A DNA stretch of 31,059 bases from a virus: IMG/VR virus record IMGVR_UViG_3300025127_000150, positions 1-31,059 of that record. One strand, given 5' to 3'. The first letter of the stretch is position 1. Each line of letters starts with the position of its first letter. The notes under the pieces are model-generated. The model worked only from the letters and a program-made list of their open reading frames with translations, had not been told where the DNA came from and made no database searches. The position numbers were made by a program, and so were the translations under genes. Below, piece by piece: positions 7,724 to 15,314 of the stretch.

Positions 7724-8527
7724 TCATTTACGACAGTAAAGTTTAGAGAATGTAGGGACACGAATTGCATTTGGATCATCTGCTGCGCCGCCTGTTGTAC
7801 CATCTGCTGAAAGACCTTCTGCTTGTTTTCCTGACCTAGCGACTAATATCCATTGTACACCCTTTTCTAGTGGGTAATAAGGTTGCGCGGTCTCGACCAT
7901 ATGGTTTAAGTGTATATAGTACTTGAAACCTTCTTCCGGAGAACCAGCACTGAGTCTTTGTAGAGTTGATGAGTTTTCATATTCAGGGTTTACTTCACCT
8001 GGAGATGTATAGTATCTTGGAGGATACCATCTATAAGCTAATTGATATATTGCGTTTGGAGCGTGAAATCTAATCCCGTAGGCTGGTTCTATTTTTCTTT
8101 CATTGGGTTCTGCGTATGGTTCAACAAATTTAAATTTTGAGTCTCCAATCTTCGGACCGAAATTTCCTCCATATTTTTTCGTAAACTTTGGTCGCAAGTT
8201 TTTAACGACACCATCCCATGATGGACCCATCTTCTCAATGGTGATATCATAAATAGAAAAATCAGATTCGTTAATTATCTCGATTGTACCTTGTTCTTTT
8301 GAAAGGTCTTTTTTAGATCTCTTATGAGCGCCAAAAATCGATTTTCTAAGTGCATCGAACACTTCTGCATTTTTAGGATTCTGAACAGCTTGTATGATTA
8401 GTTTATTAAAATCGATACTTTGACAAGGGTTGATTGATTGCTCTCTTAATATTTTTCTCGCCTCTTCTATTATTTTTTGCTCGGAACGGTATTTGTTCCA
8501 GTTTTCCATTATTAAATTAAAATCCAT
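7724..8527 (-). CDS. Unknown protein with capsid-targeting-like N-terminus; only minus-strand gene
   Basis: The 267-aa protein is read from ATG 8527 on the minus strand, chosen because TTGGAGAAGAAA directly precedes it; an ATG nine codons upstream lacks a ribosome site. It begins MDFNLIMENWNKYRSEQKI followed by IEEARK, echoing the LIMESWRKF.EA start of the 206-aa protein, with I-x-E-A as a possible cleavage site. Residues about 85 onward look beta-rich (GTIEIINESDFSIYDITIEK) with many aromatic residues in a possible binding domain. It converges on the 7379 gene and diverges from hsp20. Function not recognised; a packaged virion protein is inferred. Confidence 0.78.
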   Translation of the reverse strand: MDFNLIMENWNKYRSEQKIIEEARKILREQSINPCQSIDFNKLIIQAVQNPKNAEVFDALRKSIFGAHKRSKKDLSKEQGTIEIINESDFSIYDITIEKMGPSWDGVVKNLRPKFTKKYGGNFGPKIGDSKFKFVEPYAEPNERKIEPAYGIRFHAPNAIYQLAYRWYPPRYYTSPGEVNPEYENSSTLQRLSAGSPEEGFKYYIHLNHMVETAQPYYPLEKGVQWILVARSGKQAEGLSADGTTGGAADDPNAIRVPTFSKLYCRK

Positions 8528-8544
8528 TTTCTTCTCCAAAAAAC

Positions 8545-8573
8545 TTGACAACATATTAAATAGTGTTTATACT
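8545..8573 (+). promoter_or_regulatory. hsp20 promoter
   Basis: TTGACA (8545-8550), exactly 17 bp, TATACT (8568-8573). It starts 18 bp beyond the minus-strand start codon and reads toward hsp20, leaving a 70-nt leader. The same stretch on the minus strand contains the 14-mer ATAAACACTATTTA. Confidence 0.8.
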
Positions 8574-8643
8574 ATAGAAGTAGCACAAATTGCCGTCAGG
8601 AATTTAACTATAAATGTAACTTGCTTAATAAGGAGGACACAAA

Positions 8644-9069
8644 ATGAATGCAATTACAATCCGTCGCCCAGGACTTTTAGGGCACAATGTTATCAATGAG
8701 GTCTTTGATAATTTTTTCAACGACTTTCCAACCCACCTCAAGGCATCCACACAGGGCTATCCCGTTGCCGACATCTATCGAGACGACGATGGCTCAACAG
8801 TATTGGAGTTTGCTTTGGCTGGATTCAAGAAGAAAGAGTTAGCCATCGACATACAGCCTGATAAGAGGTCAATCACTATCACTGGCAAGGCGAATGAGGA
8901 AAACTCAAAGCGCCAAAGAATTGCCCGACGCAATTTTACAAGGACATATGTAAATTATGATGATAACCTTGATTTATCAAACGCTAAAGCTGCGTTTAGT
9001 GACGGCCTGTTGACAGTTCGGGTACCTCAGAGACCCGAGGTAAAGCCAGTGTCTATTGATATTCAATAA
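8644..9069 (+). CDS. hsp20: Small heat-shock protein Hsp20 (alpha-crystallin family)
   Basis: The 141-aa protein has a short variable N-terminus, an alpha-crystallin domain at residues about 40-129 (YPVADIYRDDDGSTVLEFAL, SITITGKA, NFTRTYV) with the hallmark GLLTVRVP (121-128), and a C-terminal I-D-I (138-140) like the I-x-I oligomerisation motif. GGAGGA precedes the ATG. It holds unfolding proteins for refolding and is frequent in T4-like marine phages. With GroEL and ClpP it makes a small proteostasis set, though each has its own promoter. Confidence 0.95.
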   Translation: MNAITIRRPGLLGHNVINEVFDNFFNDFPTHLKASTQGYPVADIYRDDDGSTVLEFALAGFKKKELAIDIQPDKRSITITGKANEENSKRQRIARRNFTRTYVNYDDNLDLSNAKAAFSDGLLTVRVPQRPEVKPVSIDIQ

Positions 9070-9119
9070 AACAATCGCCTTAGCTTCCACTTGACTATTT
9101 ATAATAAAAGGTTTTATCT

Positions 9120-11576
9120 ATGTCAAATTTTCATAGCAAGTGGAAGCAATTCCTTCAAGAGGCACAACAGGATGCAAAAGTCCTAAGAAAAATAAATGTT
9201 GATCGAATAAAGAAAGAGATGCCTCAATTTCCAGATGAAGAGGTACGAGATTATTTTACTCGCATACAAGATTTGGAGCGAAACCCCGAATATCTAAACC
9301 CAATATTCCCGACGGGTCTTGTCACTTGGATGGAGTCATTGCCCGACAATCACTTTCCAAGAGATGGTCGTAAGCGCTTCGCAAAGTGGTTGGCGAACGC
9401 AGTATACGTACATGAAACAGAACTTTACGTGAGAAATATCGACACGGTTGACAAGCCAGAAGAGCTAAACATACACAACAATGACATCCGTTATATCTCA
9501 GATTACCTGAATGGTGCAAATGAGTTTCCTGAAGATCTTTGGGAGAAATCTTTGAATGAGATGTTCGTACTAGCGGAGGAGTGGCACAATACTCTTAAAG
9601 GTGTTGAGAGTACGGGAGACTACCAAGACAAGGAGGTTGTATATAAGTTCGATAATGGATTTACTATAGTAGACGTTAACACAGAGAACGACCTTGGCGT
9701 CGAGGGAGACAAGATGGGTCATTGCGTCGGATCATATTGTGACGATGTGGCCTCGGGCAGAACAACTATATATTCCCTTAGAGACGCAAGGAATGAGCCT
9801 CACGCCACGATTGAGATATTGCCTACCTTACCCCTTGGGAGGTCTCGATCTCGTGGCAAGGTCGAGCAAATAAAAGGTAAAGGTAACGCTGCACCTGTGG
9901 AGAAGTACCGGCCAATGATAAAGCAGTGGCTACAAACTACAGAATTTGAGTATGAGAACAGTCCAGATTATCTTAATATCTTATCAGAAGAAGAGGTTAA
10001 GGAGAGGTTATTTGCAGGAAAACTAGACGCAGATAGTGAAAGGTCACTGGCAAAGAGCACAGAAGATCCAGAAATAATCAAGTTCTTTCTAAGTCAGATT
10101 CTTGCAGCAGGATATACGTTTGGTGGGACAGACATAGCTAGGGTAACAAAACTCGGCGCGCCCGACTTGGCGGGAAGCCTGTTAAGGAATGATAACTTAA
10201 GCGAAGATCATAGGCTAAGTCTTGTAAAGATAAACTTTCAATTGCGCCAACCCGTGCTTGGCCTTCGAATAGCAATGTTAATCGGTGCTCGTGGCATTAC
10301 CCCAAATCAGGATTTTGATGCTGCAAGTCTGTCTTCTCGCATTTGGGAGGAACTTGGAGACGAGCTTACAAAGGGCTATGATGATGAAAAGCTATATTGT
10401 ATGCAGTCGCTGATGGAAGTGGATGAGGTTTCAGACTCAATCAGAGAAGACATTATAAATCACTTATTAAGCGATGAATATATCGAAGGAGCGGTAAAGC
10501 AAAACCCAAACATACTAAGCAACCAACAGCAACCATACGGAGCAATATTACAAGGATATTTGACACAAAAGTCTCCAAAACCAGAGCAAGTTAAAAGACT
10601 CTATCTCGTGCAGAGAAGTGACAAGTTTTTCGACGTAATTGGAAACCCCGGCCGTATAAATGGCTATGTCGCTTCATCTCGGGGTATGACTGATGACTTG
10701 GCGGATGAAATTATCAAAGATGTTAAGGATGAAGAGCGTTATGCGTTTATGGGTCGAAACCTGATAGACATGGTTTTAAACCCGCGGGTGAGTGATTCAA
10801 AAAAGATAGAAATACTAAACATCGGGCAACTTGGAATAAGCATTGTTTCCTTGACGCAACCCCAATCAGTCGACGGTCTCAAGTACCACATTTCTGGTAA
10901 GTCCTATTCGCGTCAACTCTATGAGGCCGCAAGGGAAAAGAAGTTTAGTAAAAAACTTGTAAAGTACATGATAGATGCAGGCGTCTTCAACCCTCAGTAC
11001 GTGAACGTTTGGGTTGGACAAAGAACAAAAATGACTGGCCAACGACCGAATATTGAAAAGTATGATGAGGACGAAAAACAAAAAGTATTGGATATTGTAA
11101 GATCACGGCAACTGCAAGAGTTCGAGTCTGGTATTTTTGACGAAGATTTATTTGAAGAAATGAACAATTATTTTAGGAAAAACATAATGACAAAAAACAC
11201 ATTTTATGATAATATTAAAGAACAATTGGGAATAAATGAAGAAAAAGGCAGAAGCCGACAGAGAGGTATCTATAAATTTTATTGCATGATATCTTATGGT
11301 TTAACTGCCGAAGGGGAAAAAACCAGGGGTTTAGATGATATCTTGGCCGACATGCGCGCCCTTCCAAATGTGACCATTGTTACAGTTGCTATCAGAAACC
11401 AGAAGGTAGCAGAGGGCAGATATATCGCAGGCCTGGCAATTAAATTTATACCCTCTACTCCTGGAGATATGAACACTCCAGAAAACGTAAAAGCTAGAAT
11501 CGTAAGAGACATCAAAAGGTTAGCCAATGTTCAGTCTCTCTTTAAATTATCAACAGGATTAATAAGACTAGAATAA
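9120..11576 (+). CDS. PcfJ-like domain protein with targeting-like N-terminus and ferredoxin-like C-terminal domain
   Basis: The 818-aa protein has three recognisable parts. (1) Residues 1-20, MSNFHSKWKQFLQEAQQDAK, contain W-K-Q-F-L-Q-E-A, a close match to the T4 capsid-targeting peptide with an L-x-E cleavage site. (2) Residues about 173-272 match the PcfJ-like domain: MGHCVGSYCDDV (199-210), IYSLRDARNEPHATIEI and VEQIKGKGN. (3) The last 105 residues (KFYCMISYGLTAEGEKTRGL, LPNVTIVTVAIRNQ, IKFIPSTPG) look like a ferredoxin-type beta-alpha-beta domain. The middle 400 residues are helical, HEAT-like. AAAGG lies 8 nt upstream of the ATG. PcfJ proteins come from conjugative elements and phages; their activity is unknown. 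Likely a virion-packaged protein (inference). Confidence 0.82.
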   Translation: MSNFHSKWKQFLQEAQQDAKVLRKINVDRIKKEMPQFPDEEVRDYFTRIQDLERNPEYLNPIFPTGLVTWMESLPDNHFPRDGRKRFAKWLANAVYVHETELYVRNIDTVDKPEELNIHNNDIRYISDYLNGANEFPEDLWEKSLNEMFVLAEEWHNTLKGVESTGDYQDKEVVYKFDNGFTIVDVNTENDLGVEGDKMGHCVGSYCDDVASGRTTIYSLRDARNEPHATIEILPTLPLGRSRSRGKVEQIKGKGNAAPVEKYRPMIKQWLQTTEFEYENSPDYLNILSEEEVKERLFAGKLDADSERSLAKSTEDPEIIKFFLSQILAAGYTFGGTDIARVTKLGAPDLAGSLLRNDNLSEDHRLSLVKINFQLRQPVLGLRIAMLIGARGITPNQDFDAASLSSRIWEELGDELTKGYDDEKLYCMQSLMEVDEVSDSIREDIINHLLSDEYIEGAVKQNPNILSNQQQPYGAILQGYLTQKSPKPEQVKRLYLVQRSDKFFDVIGNPGRINGYVASSRGMTDDLADEIIKDVKDEERYAFMGRNLIDMVLNPRVSDSKKIEILNIGQLGISIVSLTQPQSVDGLKYHISGKSYSRQLYEAAREKKFSKKLVKYMIDAGVFNPQYVNVWVGQRTKMTGQRPNIEKYDEDEKQKVLDIVRSRQLQEFESGIFDEDLFEEMNNYFRKNIMTKNTFYDNIKEQLGINEEKGRSRQRGIYKFYCMISYGLTAEGEKTRGLDDILADMRALPNVTIVTVAIRNQKVAEGRYIAGLAIKFIPSTPGDMNTPENVKARIVRDIKRLANVQSLFKLSTGLIRLE

Positions 11577-11582
11577 ATTAAA

Positions 11583-12194
11583 ATGCAGAAAACTCCACAA
11601 CAATTCAAAAGATTAGAAGTCAAGCAGATAATAGATAGAGTGCTTAAAAAAGAAAAAAAAACCCTAAGTCCCCTTTCGATAGTGGTAAAAGAGTCGCTAC
11701 AGTGTGACCACACACTAACAGACTTCTCGTTCCGTGAAAACTCTTTTGAAGACAAAGTTGTGGATCTCAAAGAACAAGAGGGGAAAGGATTCATAGACGG
11801 CCTTTTTGGAGGGCTTCACAACCACTATTACAATCTCTATCCCAGCCTAGCAGAAATTATGATTGTAGATTACAGCGTAAATCCAATCTTATCTAAATCT
11901 AAAAATAGCATGGGTACTGATGCTCAAGCCTCAGTTTCCCTTTCGGTAAACGTGGGAAAACATGGAGTGTCAGAATTTCACCACCAATCTAGATCTATGA
12001 TATATTCAAGTTTTGTTTCAGCCCTCGAAGCGTTTCAATTTTATATAAATTGCGAGAAATGTTTTTCCAGGATCCAATTTCTTCTAAAAGATGCAAAAAA
12101 AAGAAACAGAGGAGATATAGAGAGTCAGTATATTTATGACTTATCAAAACTTACGGAGGTAAATTCCTATGAAAAAAGAGAGCCGCGGCCTTGA
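11583..12194 (+). CDS. Protein with LeuA regulatory-domain-like fold
   Basis: The 203-aa protein has, at residues about 86-158, a pattern like the allosteric/dimerisation domain of 2-isopropylmalate synthase: EIMIVDYSVN, GTDAQASVSLSVN (111-123) and SRSMIYSSFVSALEAFQFYI (136-155), matching the G.dA...V.v and S..ii.AS..A motifs. The catalytic TIM barrel is absent, so it is not a LeuA enzyme. The N-terminus is basic and helical and the C-terminus charged. No Shine-Dalgarno is obvious; the start is 6 nt after the 818-aa gene, suggesting re-initiation. Its 3' end overlaps a microprotein gene. Confidence 0.65.
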   Translation: MQKTPQQFKRLEVKQIIDRVLKKEKKTLSPLSIVVKESLQCDHTLTDFSFRENSFEDKVVDLKEQEGKGFIDGLFGGLHNHYYNLYPSLAEIMIVDYSVNPILSKSKNSMGTDAQASVSLSVNVGKHGVSEFHHQSRSMIYSSFVSALEAFQFYINCEKCFSRIQFLLKDAKKRNRGDIESQYIYDLSKLTEVNSYEKREPRP

Positions 12195-12261
12195 CTGGCC
12201 TCTTGCAATTGCTGCAGCGTTTCTTACGGCTGCTTTATACATTTGGAGAAATTTTGGATAA
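12169..12261 (+). CDS. 30-aa single-pass membrane microprotein
   Basis: ATG 12169 lies 8 nt after a strong GGAGG(T) that sits within the end of the LeuA-like gene. The product starts MKKESRGLDWPLAIAAAFLT and continues with a hydrophobic segment (about residues 10-26) and a short basic tail. Positive N-terminus plus one membrane helix is typical of phage inner-membrane microproteins. Function unknown. Confidence 0.6.
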   Translation: MKKESRGLDWPLAIAAAFLTAALYIWRNFG

Positions 12262-12370
12262 ATATAGAAACCACATGGTAATAATATGGATAGCCCTATT
12301 AATTATATTAGGGATGGTATCTTATTATGGGGAAGTCTATATCTCGAATCAAAGACCTAGCAGTAGGTGA
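12254..12370 (+). CDS. Membrane microprotein, TTG or internal ATG start
   Basis: An open frame of 38 codons starts with TTG 12254, 5 nt after GGAG; an internal ATG at 12275 would give 31 aa. The core MVIIWIALLIILGMVSYYGE is a clear membrane helix. It overlaps the preceding microgene by 8 nt and the following GD-motif gene by 44 nt in another frame. The large overlap lowers confidence. Confidence 0.4.
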   Translation: MDKYRNHMVIIWIALLIILGMVSYYGEVYISNQRPSSR

Positions 12371-12623
12371 TCTTGTTACTCATATTTTATATGGAAAAGA
12401 GTGGGTTGGTATAATTGTATCATTTAAGGATGAAGGAGATTCACCAAGGGGAGAAAAAGCTCTAGTCCAAATGCAACCGGGAACGCGCTATGAAAGTTTT
12501 TTTGCAAAAAGCGTCTCAAAGAAAGATAGAAAAAACGACAGCTTAGGATATGTTACAAGCAATTGGCTATTTAAGCTTGAGGTAGAAAGTGCAAGTTCTA
12601 GATTTACACGGAACAAGACATGA
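12327..12623 (+). CDS. GD-motif small SH3/KOW-like protein (98 aa), first family member
   Basis: Residues 8-35 read IKDLAVGDLVTHILYGKEW then VGIIVSF, the family pattern: GDLV strand, a loop, then G[IV][IV]xx[VF]. Later ALVQMQPGTR and WLFKLEV supply further strands. The C-terminal 10 residues are read through the start of the Smr-like gene (35-nt overlap). It is separated from the main arrays and is the leftmost copy of the family. The SH3/KOW/Tudor-like barrel is predicted from the strand pattern only. Confidence 0.7.
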   Translation: MGKSISRIKDLAVGDLVTHILYGKEWVGIIVSFKDEGDSPRGEKALVQMQPGTRYESFFAKSVSKKDRKNDSLGYVTSNWLFKLEVESASSRFTRNKT

Positions 12624-12804
12624 AAAGGCTGATGACATAGTGAGAAGATTCCTCAATCATGTCGACTTGCCATGTGAGATAATAACAGGAAACTCTCCAG
12701 ATATGAAAAGGATAGTAAAGAAAATTGTCTCTGAGTACCTTTGGGTCTGCTACGAAAAGGATTATTATAACTACGGAACACTAATTATAAGTGAAAGGAT
12801 TTAA
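12589..12804 (+). CDS. Small Smr-like domain protein, GTG start
   Basis: The 71-aa protein starts at GTG 12589 with GAGG about 7 nt upstream. It shows V-L-D-L-H-G at residues 3-8, then a helix (EKADDIVRRFLNHV), IITGNS (31-36), a helix with MKRIVKKIVSEYL and a final strand (GTLIISE). LDLHG plus [IV]TGxS is the Smr domain signature; stand-alone Smr domains bind or nick branched DNA or RNA. It is about the minimum size for the domain. It ends one base before the next start region. Confidence 0.75.
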   Translation: MQVLDLHGTRHEKADDIVRRFLNHVDLPCEIITGNSPDMKRIVKKIVSEYLWVCYEKDYYNYGTLIISERI

Positions 12805-12805
12805 T

Positions 12806-13072
12806 ATGAAATATTTTCACTGTTTAGCTTTTCTCTTTGTACTGTCGTGTGTTGAGGACAGTGGTGTACACCAAGCAGATCAAAGTATATCTCAAAATTA
12901 TATAGAAATTTGCCATAATCCCGAATCAACTAATCACAGAAAAATTTGCACTGAAAAATGTTTTGAACCAAACTTAGGAAGTCATTCGTTTTGCTGGACT
13001 TTACCAGAACAAGACTGTCAAGAGCCGCTAATATATGAGTGGCAGAGAGAAAATTGTCATCTTTTTGATTGA
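12806..13072 (+). CDS. Small cysteine-rich lipoprotein
   Basis: The start ATG 12806 has AAGGA 8 nt upstream; it gives an 88-aa precursor beginning MKYFHCLAFLFVLSCVEDSG. L-x-S-C with Cys15 is a lipobox, preceded by a hydrophobic core. The mature part (about 74 aa) has six more Cys (including CHNPE, CTEKC, FCW, DCQ, NCH) that could form disulfides in the periplasm. Small phage lipoproteins are known as spanin partners or receptor-blocking superinfection-exclusion proteins; either is possible. The stop codon overlaps the -35 box of the uvdE promoter. Confidence 0.78.
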   Translation: MKYFHCLAFLFVLSCVEDSGVHQADQSISQNYIEICHNPESTNHRKICTEKCFEPNLGSHSFCWTLPEQDCQEPLIYEWQRENCHLFD

Positions 13073-13097
13073 CATTTTATAAAAAATAAGATAATAT
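13069..13097 (+). promoter_or_regulatory. uvdE promoter
   Basis: TTGACA (13069-13074) overlapping the upstream stop codon, 17-bp A/T-rich spacer, TAATAT (13092-13097). It is 33 nt upstream of the uvdE ATG, which has AAGGAGAAG as ribosome site. Confidence 0.78.
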
Positions 13098-13130
13098 ATA
13101 CACACACAAAGTAACAACAAGGAGAAGTCC

Positions 13131-14063
13131 ATGAACTACGGATACGCATGTATCAATATGACTTTATCTGATGTGCCTAAGTCTAAGCGCATCACAACCA
13201 ACCGGTCCATGATAAAAAGAACCTTCAGCGAAAAGGGTATTAAATATGCCTCTGAGCTTGCACTACAGAATGTACTCGACCTTGAGAAGATCCTCAAATG
13301 GAACGAACAGAGAGGTATCAGATTCTACCGTATGTCATCTGACATCTTTCCTTGGGCCTCAGAGTACGAGTATAACGATTTGCCGGACATTTCTACTATC
13401 CGTAGGGTACTAACTAGGGTTGGAGAGTATGCGGTCTCTAACGGCCACCGCTTGACCTTTCACCCAGGTCCGTTTTGTTGTCTTGCCTCGCCGAACCAGA
13501 CTGTTGTGGACAAGACCTATAAGGAACTTAACAATCATTCTCGTATTTTTGATATGATGGGCTTCTTTCCTAGTCACTATAACAAGATTAACATTCATGT
13601 CGGCGGTACATACGGAGACAAAGAAGCAACCGCAAAGCGATTCATCAAAAACTTTCTCAAGCCGGCCGGTCTCGATGAGAACTGTAAGAAACGCTTCACG
13701 TTAGAAAACGACGACAAAGCTTCAATGTGGAGCACAAAGGAGATTTATGAAAAGATTCACCACGAAACTGGAATCCCGATTGTTTTCGATTACCATCACC
13801 ATCGATTCTGCACTGGAGGACTCACAGAAAGACAGGCACTCGAACTCGCAGCCTCAACTTGGCCAGAAGGAATCAATCCCGTTGTTCACGTCTCAGAGTC
13901 GAGAGCTATTGAACAAGGCGACCCAAAAATTCGCCCGCAAGCTCATTCGGATTTTATCGAAAGACAAGTAGATTCTTATGGTCAAAGGCACGATATAATG
14001 CTTGAATGTAAGAAGAAAGAATTGGCTCTATTGAGACTCAGAGACAAAATTTTGACAAAATAG
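13131..14063 (+). CDS. uvdE: UV damage endonuclease (UvdE/UVDE)
   Basis: The 310-aa TIM-barrel enzyme cuts DNA 5' to UV photoproducts, starting an alternative excision repair. Family motifs in order: YACINMTL (5-12), FYRMSSDIFPW (65-75), LTFHPGP with His111, NIHVGGTYGDK with His156, TLENDD with Glu192, VFDYHHH with Asp220 and His223, PVVHVSES with His253, PQAHSDFI with His272 and MLECKKKE with Glu292. These match most of the metal ligands of the Thermus enzyme, and length is normal. AAGGAG precedes the ATG. It is a single-gene unit with its own promoter, with a further promoter starting in its last codons. It would protect phage DNA in sunlit water. Confidence 0.95.
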   Translation: MNYGYACINMTLSDVPKSKRITTNRSMIKRTFSEKGIKYASELALQNVLDLEKILKWNEQRGIRFYRMSSDIFPWASEYEYNDLPDISTIRRVLTRVGEYAVSNGHRLTFHPGPFCCLASPNQTVVDKTYKELNNHSRIFDMMGFFPSHYNKINIHVGGTYGDKEATAKRFIKNFLKPAGLDENCKKRFTLENDDKASMWSTKEIYEKIHHETGIPIVFDYHHHRFCTGGLTERQALELAASTWPEGINPVVHVSESRAIEQGDPKIRPQAHSDFIERQVDSYGQRHDIMLECKKKELALLRLRDKILTK

Positions 14064-14081
14064 TCAAGCTTTTGAACTATT
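14052..14081 (+). promoter_or_regulatory. Candidate promoter giving a leaderless mRNA for the 14088 gene
   Basis: TTGACA (14052-14057) inside the last uvdE codons, an 18-bp spacer and ACTATT (14076-14081) preceded by TGa. Six bases separate the -10 from ATG 14088, so the predicted transcript begins at the start codon. The -10 is a weak match. Confidence 0.45.
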
Positions 14082-14087
14082 TACAGT

Positions 14088-14276
14088 ATGAACGAAGACT
14101 TTGAAAAGGGCGATCGTGTCATTCTGTTGGACAGGCCCATGGGACACCCAAGCAAAATACGTGGAGTTATTGTGGGTATTGTGGGAGAAAATTTCTATAA
14201 CATATTATTGACAAATGGACTCTTAAAAGGTAAAATAAAAAGAGTTAAGTTTTTCGAAATCAAAAAGGAACAGTAA
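14088..14276 (+). CDS. GD-motif small protein (62 aa), predicted leaderless
   Basis: FEKGDRVILLDRP (5-17) and IRGVIVGIVGENFYNILLTN are the two characteristic strand blocks, followed by a basic end (KRVKFFEIKKEQ). There is no Shine-Dalgarno; a -10-like element ends 6 nt before ATG. The stop TAA shares one base with the next ATG. The fold is probably a small beta barrel that may bind nucleic acid or protein; function unknown. Confidence 0.7.
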   Translation: MNEDFEKGDRVILLDRPMGHPSKIRGVIVGIVGENFYNILLTNGLLKGKIKRVKFFEIKKEQ

Positions 14277-14542
14277 TGCAAAAGATCCGCAAAGGAAGAT
14301 ATATCAAAACCATTATCCGCGATGAACATAGTGATATGGAGTTTCACGAAGTCGACAACCTAGATACTAAGAGTATTGACCAAGCAGAAGATAATTACGA
14401 AAAAACATTTATTACGGTGAGAGAAGCTCTTTCTAGAAATGAACAATATTGTTGTGATGACGAAAATGATAGGCTATCACTTACTCAAGTGGTCACTGAT
14501 CTACTTAAGCAGGGGGGCCTTATTCGCAAGGAGTCGAAATGA
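14276..14542 (+). CDS. Hypothetical 88-aa phage protein
   Basis: ATG 14276 overlaps the upstream stop (TAATG) and has AAGGAA 8 nt before it. The N-terminus is basic (KIRKGRYIKTIIR), the middle acidic and helical (SIDQAEDNYEKTFITVREAL), with a C-terminal helix (LSLTQVVTDLLKQ). No family recognised. It overlaps the next gene by 4 nt. Confidence 0.65.
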   Translation: MQKIRKGRYIKTIIRDEHSDMEFHEVDNLDTKSIDQAEDNYEKTFITVREALSRNEQYCCDDENDRLSLTQVVTDLLKQGGLIRKESK

Positions 14543-14787
14543 AAAGAGGCGAAGCTGTAAGGTGCATCGTTGATTATGATCTTTTCGATGTGAATATAAA
14601 CGGGGAAGAAGGCTGCTTTGTGAAGCTAGATCCAGTCTCAAACAAGTCATTGACCTATTTTTGGATAAATGGCGAATGGGCTGAGCTTGAGCCTTCACAA
14701 TTCGAGCTTGTCAATAAGCCTGGCTATATTTCCTCAAAAAATAAAAAGTTCGTTACCCGGATCAAAACCTTAGAGTATAGTTATTAA
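14539..14787 (+). CDS. Hypothetical small beta protein (82 aa), GD-family-like
   Basis: MKRGEAVRCIVDYD replaces the usual KVGDLV start with RGEAV; GCFVKLDP, SLTYFWINGEW and SQFELVN give the later strands, so a diverged member of the same barrel family is likely. ATGA overlap with the gene before and AAGGAG upstream of the ATG. The last 20 residues are basic. Confidence 0.6.
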   Translation: MKRGEAVRCIVDYDLFDVNINGEEGCFVKLDPVSNKSLTYFWINGEWAELEPSQFELVNKPGYISSKNKKFVTRIKTLEYSY

Positions 14788-14788
14788 G

Positions 14789-14992
14789 ATGAAAGCTAAA
14801 GACGTTAAATGCAATAAAACATACTGGTCCACTCGATATAATCGAAAGTGTGTTTGTGTTGGCGTTGCAAGATGGCTGGTAGATCTTGAATTTCAAGATC
14901 CAAAAAAGAACGGATGGTACCACTGCCAAGAGATAGAAGAAGTGCCAAAATCACAAGAAAAAGTTATTGACATCACAGACATAATAAGGTAA
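14789..14992 (+). CDS. Hypothetical small protein (67 aa)
   Basis: The protein starts MKAKDVKCNKTYWSTRYNRK and continues KCVCVGVARWLVDLEF, a strand-rich pattern with V.CN.TYW that resembles the GD family without its Gly-Asp. It ends with an acidic helix (EEVPKSQEKVIDITDIIR). It begins one base after the previous stop. No function recognised. Confidence 0.55.
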   Translation: MKAKDVKCNKTYWSTRYNRKCVCVGVARWLVDLEFQDPKKNGWYHCQEIEEVPKSQEKVIDITDIIR

Positions 14993-15001
14993 TATATTAA
15001 T

Positions 15002-15166
15002 ATGATTGAACTTTTACTAGGGATTGCAATTTTGCTATTTATCAGAAACCGCATGAAAGCTAGTTTCGTCCAGAGTCAAAAAGAAGAACTCATGAGGGAA
15101 GTAGTAAGACAGGTAAATCAAAAAAGAAAACTGGATGAGCTTTATGGAAGAAATCAAGACAGGTGA
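15002..15166 (+). CDS. 54-aa membrane-anchored microprotein
   Basis: ATG 15002 begins MIELLLGIAILLFIRNRMKA: an N-terminal membrane helix (residues 2-15), then a charged cytoplasmic helix (KEELMREVVRQVNQKRKLDE). AAGG lies about 15 nt upstream, further than usual, so the ribosome site is weak. It overlaps the next gene by 23 nt. This type-I-like layout is common in phage inner-membrane microproteins. Confidence 0.5.
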   Translation: MIELLLGIAILLFIRNRMKASFVQSQKEELMREVVRQVNQKRKLDELYGRNQDR

Positions 15167-15314
15167 TTACGTACAGTACCGATCAGCACAGGGCGAAGTT
15201 ATGGGGTATGGCATTATCGTTGAGGTAACTGAACACTGGCATATACTGATAGACCAGCACACAGGTAAGAGAGAACACTGGTGTGACACTTTAATGAGAA
15301 AAATTGTACCATGA
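15144..15314 (+). CDS. GD-motif small protein (56 aa)
   Basis: MEEIKTGDYVQYRSAQG then GYGIIVEVTEHWHILIDQHT and a C-terminal strand (LMRKIVP) give the whole family pattern in 56 residues, one of the shortest copies. ATG 15144 lies inside the previous microgene. The stop overlaps the next start as ATGA. It opens the first array of GD-motif genes. Confidence 0.7.
   Translation: MEEIKTGDYVQYRSAQGEVMGYGIIVEVTEHWHILIDQHTGKREHWCDTLMRKIVP

Noticed and set aside
9091-9119. TTGACT with 17-bp spaced TTATCT before the 818-aa gene
   Set aside because: The -10 would touch the start codon, which is inconsistent with the ribosome site present; TATAAT at 9100-9105 has no -35.
11583-12194. Complete leuA (2-isopropylmalate synthase)
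   Set aside because: Only the regulatory-domain-like part is present; the catalytic barrel is missing.
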